Below are positions 20,031 through 31,352 of a stretch of 64,000 nt of DNA, one piece after another; the first letter of the stretch is position 1, and each line of letters begins with the position of its first letter. The notes under the pieces were generated by a model. It searched no databases, was not told the origin of the DNA, and saw only the letters and a list, made by a program, of their open reading frames with translations. The stretch comes from Gnetum montanum (taxonomy: Eukaryota; Streptophyta; Gnetopsida; Gnetales; Gnetaceae): contig MNCI01014563.1 in NCBI GenBank assembly GCA_015680685.1, forward strand, positions 79,795-143,794. The letters run 5' to 3'. Made by a program: the position numbers and the translations under genes.

Positions 20031-21290
20031 GAGGGTCTCCCCCACAACTGCGTGAAAAAGGGGGGATGCAAAAGATGGAGTGTGGATGACCAGCTGATGA
20101 TGAGGCTGTGACACTGGCTGTGTGAAACTCACAAAAAGGTTTGAGTTGTTGGCAGTTGACCAACTGTGTTCTAGTGGGATCCCCAGGTTTGTGAATTAGC
20201 AACGCCTCGGATGGGAACGTTTCGAAGACAATATAAGGTCCCTCCCATAGTGTTTGAAAATTCTTAAGTTGGGATATATGTAAGGGATTCCAATACAATA
20301 CCTTATCTCCACACCGAAAGGTGACCTTCTGAATCTTAAGATCATGTCTTTGCTTGTTGTAGGCCTTGTGGGTTTCATTGGAACATAGGGCTACTAATCA
20401 GTTCTCATCTAGCAGACTTAAATTGATTAATTGTTCTCGTTGTGCTAGGGGTAGGTCAAGGTCGAGGTCACAGGTAGTGGATAGTGTCTAGAGTTCTACC
20501 TGGATTGGAAGTGTTGGCAACTTACCGTACACTAACTCATAGGGAGAGTACCCAAAAGGAAGTTTCCAGGTGGAGCGATAGGCCCATAGGGCATTGTTAA
20601 GCTTGGTACTCCAGTACCTCCTGTATTTGCTAATTGTTCATGTAAGGATCTTGGTAATTTCCCTATTTGTGACCTCGGCTTGCCCATTGGCTTGGGGGTG
20701 ATAAGGTGTTGTAAATTTATGTGTTACCTCTAAGCGTTGCATGAGTTTACGAAACGTAACCCCCGTGAACTGAGTCCCATTGTCAGAAATGAGTGCACGA
20801 GGCACTCCAAACCTAGTAACGATTTGTTGTTGAACAAATCGTGTGACAGTGTTGGAAGAACAGTCGATGATGGCTGCCGCTTCTACCCACTTTGTACAGT
20901 AGTCCATCGCCATGATGATATATGCCTTTTCATTTGATAAGGGGGTGATGGGTCCCATGAATTCTATACCCCAAATTTCAAAGGGCTCTAGTGGTTGAAT
21001 CCACTGTTGAGGTCCCTCCAACAGTGCCGACATCCCACCATCTCTTTGGCATCATTCACAGGAGTGGGCAAACCATTGTGTGTCCCTGAAGAGTGTAGGC
21101 CAATAATACCCTGCAAGCAGGATTTTAATGGTCGTTCTACATCTAGCATAGTGGCCCCCATAAGGGCCCTCGTGAGCATCTTGGAGAATGCGCAGTGTAT
21201 CAGCATCAAGGACACACCATCGGACCAAGCTGTCTACGCACACCTTGTAAAGGTGGCCGTTGATTTCCATGAAGTGCTTGGCCTTATGGA
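20030..21290 (-). pseudogene. Integrase remnant of element B
   Basis: The N-terminal zinc-binding domain (21,052-21,270) shows DAHEGPYGGHYARC, GYYWPTLFRD and then CEWC. The core is open over 131 codons (20,638-21,033) with MGPITP, ISDNGTQFTG and ATPYHPQANGQAEVTNRE-type wording. The first catalytic aspartate is Glu (WGIEFMGP, codon GAA), so the protein would be inactive; the second Asp and the Glu are kept. YSPYELVYGK and the C-terminal WEGPYIVFETFPSEALLI module (near 20,205-20,260) follow. There is no chromodomain. Confidence 0.85.
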
Positions 21291-21439
21291 GAAACTGTTG
21301 TTTCTACCAATGGTTTCATTCTTTTGGCAGCTCCTGTGTTGTAAGGTAGGTAAGGATGTGGTTGAACCAAGGAGATTCCTTGGGTGCTTAGGGATCAGCA
21401 GCACCTGTGAAGTGGAGTTCATCTGGAAATTGATCAGAT

Positions 21440-21900
21440 AAAGGCTCCTTCTCTTCTGCATTATCCCATCGTAATCGAGACAAATGGTCAGCGACCACAT
21501 TCTCGGACCCTTTTCTGTCTACCATGGTCAAATCAAACTCTTAAAGAATTACCAGCCACCGGATTATGCAGGGGCTTACCGTTGGTTTGTTCATCAGGAA
21601 CCGGATAGTACTGTGGTCTGTGTGCACAAACACCTCGTATCCGAGCACATAGTGCCAAAATTTATCCAATGCAAACACCACTGCCATCAATTCTTTCTTG
21701 GTGGTGGTGTAGTTCAATTGTGCACCCACAATGCTATAGCTTGCACAGTGGATATAATATGGACGTTTCTAATCATCACACTGTGTAAGCACGGCTCCCA
21801 AAGCATAGTTGGAGGCATCCGTCATAATATGGAAGGGTCTGGACCAATCAAGTACCCATAGAATGGGAGCTTCTACAAGTTTCTGCTTTAGCTCTTGGAA
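21440..21900 (-). pseudogene. RNase H remnant of element B
   Basis: The stretch carries TDASNYALGAVL near 21,800-21,830, then GAQLNYTTTKKELMAVVFAL and HTDHSTIRFLMNKP (21,541-21,729), then DHLSRLRWD near 21,465-21,490. These are the standard Ty3/gypsy RNase H blocks in the right order with the catalytic Asp residues visible. A stop near 21,770 and another at 21,540 break it. Confidence 0.82.
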
Positions 21901-22930
21901 TGCGAATTTGCATTCCTTGGTCTAGACAAACGGAGCATCCTTCTTTGTAAGCTCTACCAACAGTCGGGCTATCCTCGAGAAATGTTCAATGAAGCGTCGA
22001 TAGTAACCAGTGTGCCCAAGGAATGACCGCACATCTTTGACAGTACTTGGTTGGTGGGTAATTCCTTGGATGACCCTGATCTTTTCAGGGTCTACGCTGA
22101 TCCCTGTTGATGAAACGAGATGCCCCAACACTATGCCCTCTTGGACCATCAAACAGCTCCTTTTCTAGTTGAGCCGCAGATTGGTGTCTACACACCTCTT
22201 TAGAACTTGCTCTAGGTGGTCCAATGCTTGCTCGAACGTGGCACCATAGGTGGAGAAGTCATCCATGAAGATTTCTACACCATTGTCGATTTGTTGCTGG
22301 AAGATGCTCAAGACAAGGCGTTGGAACGTCGCAGACGCATTGCACAGGCCAAAGGGCATCTTCTTATATGCAAAAGTCCCCCATGGACTCATGAAGGTAG
22401 TTTTGGCTTGGTCCTCTGGTGTGATTTCAATCTAGTTATAACCACTATAACCATCCAAAAAGCTATAATACTGGTGTCTTGTGATTGTGTCCAACACCTA
22501 GTCCACAAATGGGAGCGAGAAGTGGTACTTGAACATTGCCATATTGAGCAACTGAAAATCAATACAGACCTTCCACTTGCCATCTTTCTTGGGTATGATA
22601 ACAAGTGGGCTAACCCATTCGCTATTGGTGACTAAAAAGATGAATCCCGTCTTAAGAAGTTGTTCAATTTCCTCCTTTACTATCTGCTTCAACTTGGGAT
22701 TCAACCATCTTTGTGGCTGTTGCCATGGCTTCATGGAAGGGTCAATATAGACCCAGTGCTGACAGATCCTGGGATCAACTCCAGCTAGCTCAGAATAGGA
22801 CCACGCAAATGCGGCAACCCATTTGTTTACCATCACCAGCAACTTCTTTTTTTTGTTCAGGAGTAAGGGCAGCGTTGATAATTACCGACTTTCCATTTTG
22901 CAAGAATTCATACTCTAAATGAGCTAGTAG
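21900..22930 (-). pseudogene. Reverse transcriptase remnant of element B
   Basis: Order on the minus strand: INAALTPEQKK and the VNKWVAAFAWSYSELAGVDP lead-in (22,740-22,900), VIIPKKDGKWKVCIDFQLLN (22,560-22,620), a diverged DGYSGYN block with stops near 22,440, SPWGTFAYKKMPFGLCNASA (22,330-22,392), FMDDFSTYG catalytic motif (22,240-22,270), GHLVSSTGISVDP and FLGHTGYYRRFIEHFSRIA (21,970-22,130). The metal-binding Asp pair is intact; a frameshift lies near 22,400 and stops are scattered. Confidence 0.87.
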
Positions 22931-22999
22931 AGATTTTAATTCAAGGGGCTCTTACTTGAAGTGCTCAAGGATCTCTAGCTTTCCCCAGTCATCAAAGTC

Positions 23000-23720
23000 A
23001 TCAACAATGGAGGTTTGTTGATGAATATTCTCCATCACATCCATGCTGTCAATGTAGGCTTGCACTAGCCCCTCAGACAGTTCCATGCAGATTGTGCTAC
23101 TAGCAGGATCAACTATCAGCCACTAGATGCCTTCTTAGGTTGTGGCTATTGCGTACAGGCACTGTTGAATTTATGATTCCTCGGTACACCGATTGCATGC
23201 TTGAATGGATGTCCGCTTAATGGACCATAGCTGCTACACACAGTTGCACCCTGAGTCATTGTACGTGATGCATGGAACTCTTTTCTTCTCGATCTTCCTG
23301 AAAGGATTTTCTTGTGAAATTTTCAGGGACAGATCTCGGAGTCCTAATCATGCATCCACCGTGCTTAGCTAGGCCCTTCTCATGATGATTGGAAAGTTCT
23401 CTTTACAGTTTTCAACACGGATGACCAGGAAGTCAGCAGGGTAGGACCACCCACAAACGATGGTCACAATGTCCTCCACTAAACCCAAAGGAATGGTGAT
23501 GGATTGATCTGCTAGCTCGAGCTGGATGTTGCTCTTCTTTAGTAGGGGCAGGTTCTAGTTCTTGTACATATCATGAGAGATTAGATTAACCCCTGACCCT
23601 GAGTCTAGAAGAGCCTTGCATGGCTCATTCCCAGCCACCTGAAGATAGATTAGGGGGCTTCCCGGATCTGTCAATTTCCAAGGGAGAGACCTAGCCTTGA
23701 TCCAATCGGTCATAGCATGT
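23000..23720 (-). pseudogene. Aspartic protease remnant of element B
   Basis: It has the best-kept active site of the window: EPCKALLDSGSGVNLISHDM near 23,575-23,635, with canonical Asp-Ser-Gly. Then come NLPLLKKSN, DIVTIVCGWSYPADFLVI and DLSLKISQENP, matching E and F. It sits between gag and RT in the gag-pol frame. In-frame stops lie at W or Q codons. Confidence 0.75.
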
Positions 23721-26198
23721 GTAAGCATGACCATTTGAACGTTGGACTACGGTAGAGTGGAGGACTGCTCGGGCGGTGTGATGGTAGAGGCGTTGGTAGG
23801 TTTGAGGTATTGGCCATAGGCGTAGGTGAGGGTGTATTCAGATTATTGGGCCGAAAGAAGGAACGTTTGCATGGCTTGGGTTCTTGTCCACTCAGCCTAG
23901 ATGCCGATTGTAAGTTAAAATCCCTCGTAGCGTTTCGTTGTTGTGGCTGTGGCGGTATTTCTCCCTGCATGGATGGAGCAGGTGGCAACAGAGAGGGATG
24001 ATGTGGAGGAGTGGTAGAAGAAGGTGACGGAGGGTAGAAGTGATGTGGATTTGTTCCCCTGGGTGATGGAGATGGATGTATGAAATATTCATGGGGGTGG
24101 TAGTAATTGAGAAAGGTCGCATGACTAGAAGACTCTCTTGGAGAGACGGGCTACTGAACATACTACCCGTAAGGATCTGGCTGCTTGTAAGGGTACTACT
24201 ACCTTGGAGGTGGCATCCCCCACGCTTGTGGTTGCTGCCACTATTGGAAATACTCATACGGTTGCAGAGGCGTTCCACTCGGGTAGTATCCTTGCTGCCG
24301 GTCATGGAATCGCTAGGGGTTACCTTGTGGATAAGGCAACCTTTGGGGCATCTACCTCTATGCCAAATGAGGGTTCAAGGCATAGACCCCAGACTCTTGT
24401 AGGTGAGAAACCATAGGACAACATCCCTTGGGATGTTCATATTGTCATATGCCACATCCATCATCCTCTTTGGTGTCAGAGTCTGCAACCTGCTCAGCTG
24501 TAGCAACATTTCCCTTACCTTTGTGTTGGGTATGTTTAGCTCCCTTCTTCCTGCACCGATCACGATCACTACCCTGCTCTTTGGACTCTTCTGAAATTTT
24601 TAATACACTTTGGAATCTTTCATCCAAAGAGTCCCATATTTTATCCACCTTTTTCGATATTTCAGATGCAAACTTTTGTAACATCAAAGTCTTCCGATTC
24701 ACCACTGCTTCTAGTGGTGACTCTTCATCCTCATCACAAAATCAGACCCCCCTTTTCTAAGGGAAGGATCCCAGTTGAATTCTTCAGCACTCTCCTTTTT
24801 TCTAAGCTCTCCTTCCTCTTTGGCCACCTGATTAATGAGGCGCTGCAATTGATGGGCTCTTAGCTTTGACAGTTTTCCTTTGGCATAGACGCCAAGGGTC
24901 TTTCTTGTTTCAAAACAGAGCCCATCAATAATATGGTGAAGCTGTGCTCACTGAGAATAACCATGACCAAGGCACCAATGCAACAGTGAGTAGTACCTGC
25001 TCATGGCGGCATCCAAGGGTTCATGATTCCCTTGTTTCCAACCTTGGATCTACCTTCTCAAATTTGCCACTCTAGAGTACATTTGATATTTGTCATTAAA
25101 TATTTCAAGCATCATACTCCATCTTCTAATTGATTTTGGCTCTAAAGACCAGTACTAAATTTCGGCTTCTTTGATGAGTGTTCGGGGGAACAGCTTCAAC
25201 CGTTGCCAATCATTATCGATATTTTGCAGGGTGCAGGCATCATGGAATGCCTGCAAATGGGTCTGCGGATCACAATTGTATCCCCCTTCAAATCTGGGAA
25301 TGTTGTTCATGTCAACACGCTTGATCCGGCTATCCTTCATGCGCCTACTTGGGATATGAACTATCTCTGCAATGTGGAGCATGCTCTGAGTAGCTAACAA
25401 CGGCTCATCTGAATCATAGTCCTGTTGGGGACTATGACGTCTGCAACAATTTTTGCTACCCCTTCTTTCATGTTGGCGAGGGTCACACGATTGATCACAT
25501 GCTCCCTCACGTTTCCCTACTCAAACCTGCTTACCACCGTCCCTTCTCTCCAACCTTCCCTTGTGACGCTCAGAACCTGAGCTGGAGGAAGGTGAAGGAG
25601 AGTGGGAGGACAGAGAAGAAGGACAGGTGTCACCACCGCTTCAGCGTCGATCTCCCCATCTACCCTGGTGACGGCCGCAGTCATCTCCTCCAGCTTTGCT
25701 TCGTAACCCACCATCCCCTTAAGGATCGTGGTCACTTGGAGGTTGGTTCTGGATGACTGACTAGAGGATCTGTGGCCCCAGGTGAATTTCGATTGAATGA
25801 GTATCATGAAATACGGGATCTCCATCATCTTGGGGGCCCTGTGAGAATAAGGGGTTACTGAAGTGTTTCCCCTTCTATTGTTCATATCTCTCGACCTGCT
25901 GTTGATCTCTTGTCCATTGAGCTTCCATGGGATGATAGTCCCAGAAGTCATGGTCCTCCATGACATACTCTACCACTCAGTCTTGGATGCCCATTCTGCC
26001 CAGATTGTGGTACAGCATCGCAGGAGCTGCTTGGTCGGGCGGTAGCACGATGCTACCCTCCATGTCCCCCCATCGAAAATGTTCATCCTGATGTAGGATG
26101 AATGTGAAATCAGGGACATATTCATCGGGATGTTTATATACCACCCAACATTCTTGCGGCACTGGTGGTTCAAATGCATCTCTCCTGTGAGAAGACAT
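23720..26198 (-). pseudogene. gag remnant of element B
   Basis: An ATG at 26,196-26,198 opens MSSHRRDAFEPPVPQECWVV, followed by EYVPDFTFILHQDE (N-terminal domain). A Ser/Arg-rich linker lies near 25,560-25,700. The capsid-like domain begins FEGGYNCDPQTHLQAFHDAC (25,155-25,400) and includes LKLFPRTLIKEAE. The compact zinc-knuckle-like motif at 24,421-24,456 reads GCGI-stop-QYEHPKGC, its second Cys now a TGA stop. A Gln/Pro/Tyr-rich C-terminus leads into the protease. Several frameshifts are present. Confidence 0.8.
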
Positions 26199-26346
26199 GT
26201 TGGACATTAGATGGATCATATTATCGGTGTACCTTATAATTAACTTTAAATTCGCCTAATGTGAAAAGATAATTCTATCCTGGGTCCGATCCAACGACTT
26301 AAATGATAATTTCACTAAAGTCAGATGACGCATGTAAGACTAACAA

Positions 26347-26366
26347 GTCCCCGGCAACAGCGCCAA
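26347..26366 (-). other. Primer-binding site of element B
   Basis: The minus strand reads TTGGCGCTGTTGCCGGGGAC directly after the 5' LTR. It is close to the TGGCGCCGTTGCCGGGGA site known from Athila-type elements (tRNA-Asp primer by report; from memory). Confidence 0.85.
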
Positions 26367-27048
26367 TGATGAGTGGCTAGGTATCCCTACACCCAACCAT
26401 ATGAATACGAGCATTCATGCATGATCCGGTCGAACTCCATAGACTGTAAGCACTTAACATGCACCAGACTTCTAACTAGTGAAACCTTGGATTAGAACGG
26501 TCATTGTCATCCTAATCTCACTTGTGAAGTTCTATTGCGATGGTTAAGTGAGACTAAGGCTAATGATTTTTATATCTTTTTAATTATCTTTTTTGGCAAC
26601 TAAGTGAGGTATGGAAGTAATGAATAAACTATTATCTAATCTCTAATTATCCTAGTGTATATGCTAACTACTCCTAGCATAAGCATCNTCTTAAACTATT
26701 GAATGCATGAAACAACTAAGTCCAAATGCTGCAAGGATTGCATGAACAATTCGTCTTTATTGTCGTCACGTCAATGGGCTTAGATACATCAACGCTCAAA
26801 TAAAGATTCGATCACTTTTCATACACCTACTGCGGACACTCGGAAAATATTCTATCTCTTGCGGGAGCAAACTGCAAGAGCTTCACTATCACTACTCAAA
26901 AATATGCCTAAATGAGGTGGAAGGCCCTCATATTTATAGGTTCTGGAAGGGTGCTGCGTATACGGGGCCCCGTCAACGCGGGGTGGCTGCGTCGACGAGG
27001 CTGCGTATATGCGGCCTAGTCGACGCAGCGACTTTTGACACTTCATCA
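26367..27048 (-). repeat. 5' LTR of element B (682 bp as assembled)
   Basis: The plus-strand view starts TGATGAGTGGCT and ends GACACTTCATCA. A single N at 26,688 replaces 227 bp found at 14,440-14,666 of the other LTR, so the true length is probably about 908 bp. TATA (CTATAAATA) is at 26,931-26,939. U3 carries CGTATACGGGGCCCCGT and several GTCGACG motifs. Confidence 0.9.
26931..26973 (-). promoter_or_regulatory. LTR promoter of element B
   Basis: The minus strand has the 17-mer CGTATACGGGGCCCCGT (26,957-26,973), 17 bp upstream of CTATAAATATGAGG. More GTCGACG/GTATATGCGG motifs lie upstream to 27,030. The same pair of signals recurs internally at 18,467-18,539. Confidence 0.65.
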
Positions 27049-28380
27049 AGTGGTTTTGGCTTAGTTTGAATCTTGGATGGAAAGGCTAATAATTACTTTA
27101 CCCACACATCACACACAAGGATTCATTATGCCTATGGTAAGACACCTCACATCACAAATTCTGTAATCCCTTCTACATCCCACTTCACCTCACTGGTATG
27201 TTTAATCATATTTCTATGGCTTCAAATAATATAGTGTCATTTTCCCAATCTGGTGATATTAACATGTGTGGTTTTCTAAATAGGTATGTCTTACATTCAA
27301 CTCCTTAAGTACCTACAAACACTTTTAGGTGTGGTTATACTATGGCACTAAGGAGTAAAGCCTACTTTGTGCAGGACTCACTTGTATAACTCTTGTACCT
27401 CATACTTGATGAGTAATTTCACATCATCTTGTGTCTCCCAAACACTTTAGTACTCAAAGAACACTTTCAACAAAGTTTTATAACTTATCCATGTACTAAG
27501 AATCTTCAATCCATCTCATATACACTCAATAAACTTTCATTTCTCGAGATTCCTTCTTTATAACTTTCAAATGTCAAATTTTTAAATTTTAAGCATCATC
27601 TATTATTCATGGCCCTTTAGATATTCTCTATGTCTTCCAAATCATCCAATTGACTCGTTTTTTCCATCAAAAATTGCAAAAAATTTGAAATTTTTCAAGG
27701 GTAACATCATAGTTATGACATTGTGTGAACTACGCCATTGAAGCTATGATATCATGCATATAAAAATAGTATATATATGTTTAAGTGTTACAAAACTTTT
27801 TCATTTTGTCATTTCATAGCAAGAGGAGTTTTTGCAGTTTTTCTAGCCTCTAGCATGCAAACTTCCTGATGTCATAACTTCCTCACTATAACTCTAATTT
27901 GAGAAATTCTTGAACCTTATTGATCTTGGAATGCTCAACTTAGTCATGGGGGTTTATTGCATGTACATATGGATCTTTGAGCCAAAATTTCCTAACGCCA
28001 CAAGGATACTATAAAGGGTAAGTATAAGAAAATAATAAGAATATTATAACTAACTAACCAAATTTGAGTTAACAAACATAGTTAATTCTCCTAACTAACC
28101 ATACTAACTATCTAAGGGCACGATAAATGAGAAAATAATAATTGTATAAGGTCATAACAATTAGCAATAAAACACTTAGGGGTTTCTTTTTGAAATTTTT
28201 CTAAACTCTGCAGTCATAATAAAGATCATAACTAATCAAACAAGATAAAAACTTGATCAAACCTAGAGTACAAGAAGGACTATGAACCATTAAGAACCAA
28301 TTTAAACACCTTAGTAAACTCTTGATGATTGCAAATGGCCCCAAAGAGACCAATAGCCAAAGGACCTTCCCAACACAATA
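27049..28380 (+). repeat. 3' noncoding region and promoter cassette of element F
   Basis: No gene is evident. 27,049-27,230 matches the 3' noncoding landmarks of A and C. 27,230-27,690 is AT-rich with no recognisable content. 27,745-27,766 carries TATGATATCAT followed by GCATATAAAAATAG, and 27,941-27,953 a TAGTCATGGGGGT run; see the separate entry. 28,000-28,380 is AT-rich with no content I can name. Confidence 0.5.
27745..27953 (+). promoter_or_regulatory. Internal LTR-like promoter cassette upstream of ORF3 (element F)
   Basis: TATGATATCAT (27,745-27,755) also occurs in the U3 of F's own 3' LTR at 31,420-31,430, and TAGTTATGA is shared too. A TATA-like CATATAAAAATA follows at 27,757-27,768. 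About 185 bp further is TAGTCATGGGGG (27,941-27,952), a polypurine-tract look-alike. Cassette order and spacing match those of B and C. ORF3 starts within a further ~430 bp. Confidence 0.45.
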
Positions 28381-28384
28381 ACAA

Positions 28385-31160
28385 AAGACCAAAAGGTTGT
28401 GGAAGAGGCCAAGTAGGAGAACAAACTCTTATCATTGAACAATCAGCAAGAGCAAGAGGCTCAATTATTTAGCATTCATTAACAAACTCCTAACATTGAA
28501 CAATCAGCAAGAGTAGGAGGCTCAATCGTTTAGCATTCATCAACAAACTCCTATCATTGAATAATTAGCAAGAGTAAAAGTGAAGGCACCGCTAGCACTT
28601 GAACAAGGATAGCGTCTCACATTGTCTGCGAATTATCTATAGTTCATCCAAGAGAAGTCTATAATGTTCATAATCATTGTGGAACTAAAATTTGGTCCAT
28701 TCATCAAGTTTTCTTCATAAGTTATTCAAACACAACTCTAAGAATCTCCACTATGGCCAACATTGTCCAATAATGTAGAATGATACTTAGGAGAAGTCTA
28801 TTAATTTTGGAAAAATAAGTAAGATAATGAAAAAGTAAAGATAGAAGGAGTCTCCATGTTGTACTTCATAGAGGCAATTGCTAAAGCCTTCAATATTGCA
28901 AATGAAGGAGCCAATGTTGCATAGCTCTCCATAAGATTAGATACAGATGCTAAGAAACTGTGGCTACAAAAGGCTTATGATAAGGAAGATAAAGACTATA
29001 GTAAAATGATTGTTGAAGAGAAAATCTATTTTAAGATTAGGACTTGCCACTTGTTCCCAACTAAGAGGCTCAATAGAATCTCCACATACACATCCTGAGG
29101 AAGTGAGATATTGGTGGGCAAGTTTAATGCCAACATCACACATCTAATCATTCTTGAGATTCAGAGATAGTTCAAGGAGAAGAAGGCATGAAAACCAACA
29201 CTTCCATTTCCTTGCCTAATATGGAAGTTGTGTTAATAAGCAGGGATTCTAGGTTACACTAATGTTATCCTAAGGAAAGCCTAGCATGCCTCCTATGTAG
29301 ATACATCAAAATTATTGCCACCAAAGAAAGACTAGCTAGAGAAGCTAATAAGCATTGAGGGAGCTTCAGGTTGAACATCTATTGGTAATAGTCTAGCTAC
29401 TAAACAATAGCAATAGGTAGGACCTAGAAGTCAACCACCTATAGGTGATAGACTTGAATAGAAAGTACCACCACCACCACCACAAAATCACAAATCCTCA
29501 ATGAGCCATCTATGCCAACTGGAAAATACTATTAGCTAGGGAGCAAGGGAGGGCTTAGCCATGTACAAAGTTAGAGAAAGCTTCATATGGCCTACGATAT
29601 TCACAAATCCTACTAGTGGGCAAGTATCATTGTAGGTAGGAGGAGATCAGGACTAGGCACAACAAATTTCAAGAAACACTGCATCATTCCAAGTAATGTT
29701 AGAAATTGGTGAAGGCACCATAGTCATGGTTATGCAGTACCAAGATGCAACAGGAGCAGCTAAAGGAATTACTAATCAAATCAAGAAACCATTTCAATTT
29801 CCTATTGTGCCACCAGTCGATATCTCTAGAACTAAAGATTCCCAAATGCTAGCTTGTACCTCGATGACTTCTACTAAACATGAAGATGTACTTAACATAC
29901 TACTATAGATGGGCTAGGTTATCCAAAATCTATTCGATGTCCAAAGTGGTATCACTAGAATGTAGTTTGATTTAATAGCCACAAAAGGGAAGCTGGTGAT
30001 GGTAGAGATGAGCGTAGAACATGTTGACAATGAGGTGCAGTGATTATAGAATGAATTAGTAGCTCTCAAAGAAAAAGTAAGAGATCTTGCATGATTTGTT
30101 ACCCCAGACTAGCTTGAACAATTTAGAACTAATTAGGTGAGGAAAATGATTACCCACAATATACATGTAGAGATGGAAAGAGAGAAGGTGGTGTGGAATG
30201 CCTTAGTTGTTGAAGCACAAACATATGCACACACCCAAGCTCTCACAACCTTGGAAGAGGAAAAAAGAAGCTTGCTATTGACAACACAAGGTTGACAAAT
30301 ATAGAAAAGCAGAAAAATATTCTTGAGGAAAGTATTCATCAATTATGAGAATATTTAATTAGAGTCAACCAAGACAAGAGTAGACTAGCCAAAGAGAACT
30401 GGACTTTATCCATGGAAGAAATATGCGCTATCAGGAAAAATTCAACTATTGAGATAAACGCGTGGAAAAATGAGGCCAAGCAACATTAGAAGCTCAAAGA
30501 GCATTCCAAGGACCAAGTGGACATGTATAAGCAAATAAATGAGAAATAAATTCATCACTAATCAAACTCTAGATTAGTAGCCCATCTTGGATAGTTTAGC
30601 CCACATCCACCAAGCCAAGATCAAAAGCAAAGACCTTCAAATTGAGGATTTTATGAAATATATGGGGTTAGCAACTTGCCAATATGCTAACTTGGCCATG
30701 TTAATAGTAGGATGACCTCAAAATGAACTTAAGCAATAAGTAGCAGCTGTATATTCCATGAACAAGAAGGAATTTTTTAATCGAAATGATGCTCTACAAA
30801 ACCTACATATGGCAAACTCCAAGCTCGAAATTGTAAAGGCTAGCTACCAAGAACAAAAGGATGCAGCAATGTGTTGAATGTTAGATTATTAAGAATTGAG
30901 AAAGGTGGCTATGGATTTTGAGTAAGAATAGCAATAATTTGAGGCTTGGCATGTTAAAGTAAATAAAATGTTCCTATAACTGCCATGCTTGTAGGATGTA
31001 CCAACTCCATCCAACATTACACAATCAGCATGGGTGGTACATGATCCAAGGATGGAAGAAAAGAAGCTTTAGGCACTCCTCAACAAATATTAATTTTGGA
31101 AGTTTGATGATAAAGAAAAGAAGCTAATGGAGGAGCCTCCACTCCCTAGATCTTAAGGCT
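28385..31160 (+). pseudogene. ORF3 of element F (decayed)
   Basis: The frame is heavily broken, but the ORF3 blocks are present in order: LPFPCLIWKLC and AGILGYTNVILRKA near 29,200-29,290 (globular domain), a charged coiled-coil stretch at 30,130-30,560, YMGLATCQYANLAMLIV near 30,655-30,705, NSKLEIVKASYQEQKDAAM near 30,815-30,870, and VPTPSNITQSAWVVHDPRMEEKK near 30,995-31,070, ending with a Pro-rich PPLPRS at ~31,155. The start is uncertain and overlaps a 61-bp tandem repeat. It lies about 200 bp before the polypurine tract, as in B and C. Confidence 0.6.
28420..28580 (+). repeat. 61-bp tandem repeat, 2.6 copies, at the start of ORF3 in F
   Basis: Units begin at 28,420, 28,481 and 28,542 with AACAAACTCYTAWCATTGAA and contain AGCATTCAT near the end. 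The two full units differ at about five positions. 61 is not a multiple of three, so each unit shifts the reading frame. B and C lack it, so it arose in F. Confidence 0.85.
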
Positions 31161-31352
31161 TACATCAAGCTACTTCAGTTTTTGTTTTTTTTTTATCTAT
31201 TTTGTCAAATGTTAAGTGTGTTATTTTCTAAAACCACCAATGTGGAATTTTGAGTCATGTAAATAGTCAAAGTCATGTCAAGTTAAGTTTACCTTCTAAT
31301 TTTGTAAGGGACTTTATCCTCATTTTTTTTAACTCAAGGACAAGTTTCTAGT

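Larger units (their letters stand above)
14203..27048 (-). mobile_element. Element B: near-complete Athila-like retrotransposon with ORF3
   Basis: Minus-strand order: 5' LTR 26,367-27,048, PBS, gag, protease, RT, RNase H, integrase, 3' noncoding, internal promoter cassette, ORF3, polypurine tract, 3' LTR 14,203-15,012. At about 12.9 kb it is the most complete copy, with the best-kept pol. It lies inside the 3' noncoding region of element F: the F boxes before 14,172 resume at 27,049 with AGTGGTTTTGGCTTAGTTTG, the next landmark of that region. The right flank is AGTGG; the left flank is in the gap. Confidence 0.88.

Noticed and set aside
19667-20132. Phe/Tyr-rich minus-strand ORFs (134 and 99 codons) that look like membrane segments
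   Set aside because: They result from the T-rich strand of the 3' noncoding tract, overlap in two frames and are not kept in the other copies.
20995-21441. Plus-strand ORF of 148 codons, and its relative at 45,804-46,238
   Set aside because: Antisense of the integrase zinc-binding region. The repeat between copies is explained by the minus-strand coding homology.
24076-24416. Plus-strand ORFs opposite gag of B (108 and 92 codons)
   Set aside because: They are antisense shadows of the gag Gln/Pro-rich part. Similar shadows occur opposite gag in A, C and D.
28420-28580. CRISPR-like array
   Set aside because: Units are directly adjacent 61-bp tandem copies without unique spacers, in plant repeat DNA.
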